From: Phoronis australis
Lineage: Eukaryota; Phoronida; Phoronidae
Length of the DNA: 64,000 nucleotides
Direction: 5' to 3'
Assembly (NCBI GenBank): GCA_002633005.1
Contig: NMRA01000024.1
Coordinates: 1,331,903 to 1,395,902 of the forward strand
The position numbers were made by a program, and so were the translations under genes. This document shows, piece after piece, positions 61,501 through 64,000 of the stretch; position 1 is the stretch's first letter, and each line of letters begins with the position of its first letter. Below the pieces are notes generated by a model. It made no database searches, was not told the origin of the DNA, and saw nothing but the letters and a program-made list of their open reading frames with translations.

Positions 61501-63321
61501 GACTATGTAACTATTCTAGATTTTTGTCAGTCTTGAAAATGAAGAGTGGGCACAACTGCTGTTTTCTAGTCAAAAATCTGGTTAAACGAGAATGAAAGAG
61601 TATTAAAAGAATAATCTATGCATTGTTAACTCTGATCAGCATTAATTTTGTAAATCTACCGAGAACATCATTACACACGGAGTCTTCAATTGTACCAAAT
61701 GTTTGTAGTTTTAGCTCATTAGTTCATCAATTTTTGAAAATTGAAAACCACACTTGGTTGTTTTTTTCTAGCAGAACACCATCGTGGTGTTTGTTTTTAA
61801 CAAAAATTCACCAGTATGTACAGTCAGAGATGGTTACTAAAGTTGATGGTCGGGTAATTACATGTAATTGGGTCTTGCTCGCACAGGACAATGAGGTCAT
61901 CACAACCGTATCCGACCGGCGCCGCACTCTTTAATCCTAGGAAAAGCCGCTCAAGACGAGCGGTGAAAATTCCCGCTTGTCTTTAGAAATGCGTGGCCTT
62001 CCTTGTAAGCGTATTATTCACGGTATGATTTGAAAATGAAAAGACATTATCTTCTCTTTAATAGGAACCTGTAAATCTTATTCACACAGCCACCATTTTA
62101 GCAGTAAGTGAGCCTCTTTTAGGTTAAAAAACAATGCAATTGAGACAAAGATATAATGAGGCACGCAAAAAAAATCCCACTTTGCGCTGTGATTAAGCAC
62201 AGAGGTGATGCATTGTTTTTAAAACCTAAAAAGAGGCTCACTTTTAAAAAGGGGTTCAGACTGTATCAAATCCATTCGAAATCAGGAAGGTGTTATTGTC
62301 ACCTCAGTAAAAACATATTTGCTGAATTTCGTGAAAATCTGTCAGGGAACTGGCCAGATACATTGCCACTAGGGGGCACACCCGTAGTTGGAACACTCAA
62401 AAAATCAGCTGTCAGCTTCAAAGAAATACACTAAACAAATTTCAAGAAAATCCTCCAAGCAGTTAAGGAGATACAGCTGCAGAAAATGCAGGATGCCCAG
62501 ACAGAGGAGACTACAATATCCACCAACATCGGTATGTGGGTGCATAACTCCATAAACGTAGGATTTTTTCCTTTAACACTACAGCGCTACCTTTAGGTTT
62601 GGAATCCTCTTCATCGTTCAAAGTGTTTTCTTCATCTGTGCAGGTGAGAACACAAGGGTTAGTCATTGATAAATCGTGCAAATCACACTCACGCCGTCGT
62701 GTGCAACTCTTGTGACTGTTAGAACAAACCAGTATTGAAATCACAGCCGCAACATTTACTATGAAATGGTCTTAGACAACAATGAATTAGCTGAACAGTT
62801 GATTACCAACTCTCACCATTTCACTCCTCAGATAACAAAATTTACATTTTCATATCTATTCAATGTGCAGCACTTCCAAAAAGTCAGCACATACCAAAAC
62901 TCTTTCATGAAAAATTCCCTTCAGTTTGCAAAACCATGCTGTTTCTTCTGATGTATATAGAACAAGTTATACATTTTATCTCATACTAACTTGAGTTACA
63001 TAACTAAATAACAAAAGAGAATTGAAAACAAATGAACAGTTTTTAGCATAAGGGGTAACAATGTTTATCAAAATCGTATCAATAAAACATGTTGAACAAA
63101 TATAGTTCACCACCTGATGAATCATCGTCGTAATCAATATTGTTGAAGCTTTCCCAAGACTCCATTATTACCGAGGTTAGTTGAAAGCTATCACACAGCA
63201 CAATAAACTATTTTGACATCATGATGAGGTCATAGGTTAACACCTACCCATAATGCCTTTGAGTGCTCCCACTGTTTTGGCCATTGTGGCAAGGCGTTTC
63301 ATTTTTGCAGACTGTTCGCGT
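34383..63321 (-). CDS. HEAT-repeat protein gene, HEATR4-like (14 exons seen, 5' end open)
   Basis: Fourteen exons on the minus strand have AG acceptors, GT donors and matching phases, and together they read as one HEAT-repeat protein. Joined from the ATG at 63165 the coding length is 1395 nt, exactly 464 codons plus stop. Including the exon at 63244-63321 it is longer, and earlier exons probably lie beyond 64000. The first part is acidic (DYDDDSS, DEENTLNDEEDSK). From exon 5 onward, paired amphipathic helices with the HEAT pattern repeat, for example EQVRYNATKSLALIG, EIRVDLIKGLCQA, AVAFDAAICLGKLC, EVRIEVAQTIHSL, DSRAHAVISLGTLG and EYVRLMVIRTFGSLG. The last exon adds a basic, proline-containing tail. 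HEAT arrays are protein-binding scaffolds. HEATR4 is my best family guess from overall form; I cannot confirm it without a search. Introns range from under 60 bases to several kb and carry many repeats. Confidence 0.87.
35650..35950. repeat. GAT/GAC-rich tandem duplication
   Basis: Two diverged copies, about 160-180 bases apart, each start with a run of GATGAC trinucleotides and end with ATAGGCTACAGT or AAGGCTACAGT. It is microsatellite-like and would read as an acidic run, but no gene structure encloses it. Confidence 0.65.
36280..36780. repeat. Dispersed repeat with CCGCCATCTT boxes and A-rich tail
   Basis: CCGCCATCTTGAAAG, CCGCCATCTTTAACC and CCGCCATCTTGGATTCG recur within 300 bases. They are followed by TTTCGTGATGATCGGACG and a tail GAACAAACAAAAAAAAACAA. 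The end resembles 3' tails of RTE-type or SINE elements; no open reading of a protein is seen. Confidence 0.5.
37600..38700. repeat. Minisatellite built on the exon 13 splice-donor region
   Basis: The right part has 78-80-bp units. The 18-base word beginning CTCACCTAGCCAG occurs at 38443, 38523, 38601 and 38679. On the gene strand it reads GCTGGCTAG|GTGAG, the end of exon 13 plus its donor. About 28 exon bases are included in each unit. Further left (37600-38400) more diverged units carry CCACTTAGCCAGTCT-like versions. Confidence 0.85.
38684..38862 (-). CDS. HEAT gene exon 13
   Basis: Acceptor tatttcag. It encodes GTLGVKSDKIIRLLIEML, then VRLMVIRTFGSLGLQDKR and IIRALREKERGEGMLA. Two donors compete: G|GTATGC at 38697 and CTAG|GTGAGT at 38684. 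I choose 38684 because it is near-consensus and its phase fits the last exon. The 3' end of this exon and the donor are copied in the minisatellite that follows. Confidence 0.88.
38863..42623. other. Intron between HEAT exons 12 and 13
   Basis: AT-rich intronic sequence. I found no additional coding exon or internal duplication except the dispersed repeat starting at 42127. Confidence 0.6.
42127..42245. repeat. Dispersed repeat, copy 1
   Basis: The stretch with GGAGAGCAGTGCATAAG, GCACCTGAAAGTTT and TCAATCAGTCATTTCTGAGA recurs at 44212-44320 and 55716-55840 in diverged form. No coding potential is seen. Confidence 0.65.
42624..42675 (-). CDS. HEAT gene exon 12
   Basis: Acceptor ttcttgtag, donor CTG|GTAAGT. 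It is a 52-nt exon encoding RLDDQNEDSRAHAVISL after completing a split lysine codon. It ends in phase 0. Confidence 0.9.
43577..44168. repeat. Two-copy 296-bp tandem duplication
   Basis: Bases 43577-43872 are repeated at 43873-44168 with only a few substitutions. Both copies include GGTCATGTGACCATGTC and CAGTAGGCCTATCC. It lies in the intron between HEAT exons 11 and 12. A diverged relative occurs at about 55335-55470. Confidence 0.92.
44212..44320. repeat. Dispersed repeat, copy 2
   Basis: A diverged copy of the 42127 repeat (GTTGGAGAACAATACG, CCAATCAGCCATTTTTGAGA). It directly follows the 296-bp duplication, suggesting both belong to one larger element. Confidence 0.65.
44781..44854 (-). 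CDS. HEAT gene exon 11
   Basis: Acceptor attttcag, donor CAA|GTGAGT. It encodes EVRIEVAQTIHSLNLFHKA and CEQVV, a classical second HEAT helix. It ends in phase 2. Confidence 0.92.
45375..49151. mobile_element. 3.8-kb DNA-transposon-like element with perfect 22-bp terminal inverted repeats
   Basis: Bases 45375-45396 are the exact reverse complement of 49130-49151 (core AAGTCGCGTGATTTTCGGA). A TA dinucleotide flanks this core on both sides, as expected of a TA target-site duplication. Inside both ends, TTCGGACA-like words recur (for example near 45420, 45510 and 45540 on the left; 49015, 49055 and 49130 on the right), resembling subterminal transposase-binding repeats. No long frame in the interior looks like a known transposase, so it is probably non-autonomous or highly decayed. 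It nearly fills the intron between HEAT exons 10 and 11. Confidence 0.75.
48440..48900. repeat. Decayed tandem array inside the 3.8-kb element
   Basis: Roughly 120-bp units repeat with phrases such as ATTGAGAAAGCGCAT, GGAACGGTCTTTGTGCATCG and TTTGAAAAG. Four or so degraded copies are visible. The 113-codon open frame at 48375-48716 runs through this array and is not considered a gene. Confidence 0.6.
49211..49450. repeat. Degenerate tandem repeat near HEAT exon 10
   Basis: The phrase GGTTGCATCAAAAGTACTCA and variants start near 49213, 49267 and 49385, with GCCAGCAATTAATTAC-like text between. It lies just outside the right end of the 3.8-kb element. Confidence 0.65.
49614..49696 (-). CDS. HEAT gene exon 10
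   Basis: Acceptor gttctccag, donor AAG|GTAAGT. It encodes PRFVCTEKNAEKVFDLLVK then RLWDDPNK and ends in phase 0. The next intron contains the 3.8-kb element with terminal inverted repeats. Confidence 0.9.
50808..50935. repeat. Three-unit 42-bp tandem repeat
   Basis: GGCAATTAGACAACACATGC, GGCTATTAGTCAACACATGG and GCTATGAGACAACACATAAC begin successive units. It is intronic within the HEAT gene. Confidence 0.7.
51035..52051. repeat. Two-copy 512-bp duplication with an N at the junction
   Basis: 51035-51545 and 51547-52051 are almost identical, differing by a six-base indel and a few substitutions. A single unknown base sits exactly at 51546, between the copies. It is either a recent tandem duplication or an assembly artefact joining two alleles. 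Confidence 0.92.
53141..53171 (+). other. CTGATGA...GAAAC motif with AATAAA
   Basis: CTGATGA at 53141, CGAAAC at 53157-53162 and AATAAA at 53166 lie within about 30 bases. The spacing recalls a minimal hammerhead or the tail of a Penelope-like element. The bases between do not form a normal stem II, so it would not be catalytic as written. Confidence 0.3.
53497..53626 (-). CDS. HEAT gene exon 9
   Basis: Acceptor atatttcag, donor ATAG|GTGAGT. It encodes ALEVLVRQLNHRDEMVIAA followed by VMDQLAKSPVWKYRIAASK and LLSHI. It ends in phase 1 and joins exon 10 as a glycine codon. Confidence 0.93.
55111..55296 (-). CDS. HEAT gene exon 8
   Basis: 186 nt, phase 0 at both ends, acceptor gtttccag, donor CAG|GTATAC. 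It encodes SSKSFPELVTILSHFC, then AVAFDAAICLGKLCVADESA and KDKMRRVLAETTDTHVMHQ. This is the longest internal exon and a clear HEAT unit. Confidence 0.93.
55335..55840. repeat. Diverged copy of the 43.6-44.3 kb repeat family
   Basis: AACATGATCTAATTTTATTT near 55335 matches the 296-bp unit. GGAGTACAGTGCATATT with CTATCAGCCATTTGTGA near 55720 matches the dispersed repeat that follows that unit, in the same order as at 44 kb. About 200 extra bases lie between the two parts. Confidence 0.6.
57359..57480 (-). CDS. HEAT gene exon 7
   Basis: Acceptor tttctcag, donor AAG|GTATGA. It continues the repeat with CWDEEVLASIVDYL, then EIRVDLIKGLCQARNVQF. It begins by completing the glycine codon split by the exon 6 donor and ends in phase 0. 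Confidence 0.92.
58541..58775. repeat. Minisatellite built on the exon 6 splice-donor region
   Basis: Six units about 40 bases apart begin near 58553, 58593, 58633, 58674, 58714 and 58751. Their core is ATACTGACCAATCAGAGCAA with variants. The last unit is the real exon 6 end; read on the gene strand it gives CTGATTG|GTCAGTATAT. The unit at 58633 keeps the donor sequence exactly. Confidence 0.87.
58757..58874 (-). CDS. HEAT gene exon 6
   Basis: Acceptor catttcag, donor ATTG|GTCAGT. It encodes a complete HEAT unit running from HLGLLKCGDAVVIYSL to VRYNATKSLALIG and ends in phase 1. The exon 3' end and its donor are copied several times in the adjoining intron (58541-58757). Confidence 0.92.
59162..59221 (-). 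CDS. HEAT gene exon 5
   Basis: Exactly 60 nt in phase 0, acceptor ttttccag, donor AAG|GTAGGG. It encodes NIVHCNLVSPRDEERRDAAK, the first helix of the repeat array. Confidence 0.85.
59779..59858 (-). CDS. HEAT gene exon 4
   Basis: Acceptor tttacag, donor AAG|GTAAGT. It reads DPVKWRKMKSHSGALEHSG then FKWERVK, a basic, tryptophan-containing segment just before the HEAT repeats. It ends in phase 0. Confidence 0.85.
62150..62520. repeat. Probable dispersed repeat fragment
   Basis: TTTCGTGAAAATCTGTCAGG and ATTTCAAGAAAATCCTCC with AGCAGTTAAGGAGATACAGC resemble the repetitive 3' regions of RTE-like or SINE elements. The 92-codon open frame here shows no recognisable domain. It lies next to HEAT exon 3. 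Confidence 0.4.
62591..62635 (-). CDS. HEAT gene exon 3
   Basis: A 45-nt exon with a good acceptor (ttctcacctgcacag) and donor AAAG|GTAGCG. It encodes the acidic linker DEENTLNDEEDSKPK. The phases (one base in, one base out) fit both neighbours. Confidence 0.75.
63114..63187 (-). CDS. HEAT gene exon 2
   Basis: The exon ends TCATCAG|GTGGTG in phase 1, which matches exon 3. It contains an ATG at 63165 followed by an acidic stretch (ESWESFNNIDYDDDSS). The acceptor is placed after gatag at 63188. It could instead be a first coding exon starting at 63165, giving a 464-aa protein. Confidence 0.65.
63244..63321 (-). CDS. HEAT gene exon 1 in window
   Basis: A ttttag acceptor is followed by a lysine- and methionine-rich reading (REQSAKMKRL, AKTVGALKGIMG). 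Two donors are possible: G|GTAGGT at 63248 and AG|GTGTTA at 63244. Only the second gives a phase that joins exon 2 in frame. The exon starts with the last base of a codon, so at least one more coding exon should lie upstream, outside the window. Confidence 0.6.
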   Translation of the reverse strand, partial: TRTVCKNETPCHNGQNSGSTQRHYG

Positions 63322-64000
63322 CTAAAACCAAAATATCGAAGGATATTAAGTTTGGTTGACAGTTTTCAAGAATTGTCATCTCCTAACAACTTGTGTGTGA
63401 CGTCATGGATATCACACTGCATTGTTTGATAAAACTGAACAAAAGAGAAAGTTACAAGACTTGTACCTTTGTCTTTGGCTATAAAAACTTTGTGTGTCTA
63501 AAAAAGCTTTCCTTTGCAGCTCAACATACAAAATATACAAAAAAAATAAAATCAAAATATATTTCACAATAAGAGATTACATCTTGCTTTACAAATGGCG
63601 CCACCTGGTGGAAGGCTGTCACAAATTGAGTACAAGTGAAGAACCGAAACTTTCATTCAATTAAGCCTGTAAAGGTTGCTGGTCACAGTCAGTTAGTTTT
63701 AGAAGCCAGTGAAATTTCAGGCCCTTGACACAATTTCAATTTCACATATTGAGCAAAAGATAAGGACACAGTGACGTTGCTTTGGAAGGGTAAATATGAG
63801 AGACACTATGATCACGCTTTAAGTCCCAGTGAAACATTTGGCTAGTACATTGTTTGTAGTATACAAACCGGAAATGTTAATGTCAATGTGAAACATCTAT
63901 TTGTTTTATATTTATATCAATACTGTACATGGTCAAATACTAACTTTAAGACATTGCTGAAATGGTGTTCACAGAGATTTTAAATGGTTAAAGCTGTTAC

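Overview
This window looks like animal nuclear DNA: AT-rich, sparse in genes, and full of decayed mobile elements, short inverted repeats and minisatellites. The one multi-exon gene has GT-AG introns. The frequent AGGCCTA-type words, the tRNA-like SINE and a decayed non-LTR retrotransposon suggest a marine invertebrate, possibly a deuterostome such as a hemichordate, lancelet or echinoderm. That placement is inference; the species cannot be fixed from sequence alone. Most long open frames here are chance frames.

Two protein-coding genes can be supported, both on the minus strand. The first (23034-23984) is an intronless Ras-superfamily GTPase closest to the RASD/Dexras-Rhes group, 316 aa from its first ATG, with no C-terminal CaaX box. 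The second (34383-63321) is a HEAT-repeat gene that I resolved into 14 exons with matching phases. Its 3' end and stop codon are inside the window and its 5' end probably lies past 64000. It resembles HEATR4-type proteins.

Layout. 1-8 kb: no gene; GC-rich foldback repeats, a 171-bp palindrome, a tRNA-like SINE and a 476-bp inverted-repeat element. 9.2-11.4 kb: a broken LINE with recognisable reverse-transcriptase motifs. 11.4-23 kb: no gene seen; dispersed repeats, a perfect 23-bp hairpin and a MITE-like element carrying a tRNA-like insert. 23-24 kb: the Ras-like gene. 24-34 kb: repeats only, including a second copy of the 17.8-kb repeat and a 0.9-kb element with terminal inverted repeats. 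34.4-64 kb: the HEAT gene. Its introns hold a 3.8-kb terminal-inverted-repeat element, a 296-bp and a 512-bp tandem duplication, and two minisatellites.

The most unusual observation is that both minisatellites (37.6-38.7 kb and 58.54-58.78 kb) are built from the 3' end of the adjacent coding exon plus its 5' splice site. Each array therefore lays out near-identical decoy splice donors next to the real one. The two arrays differ in sequence and lie at two separate exons of the same gene.
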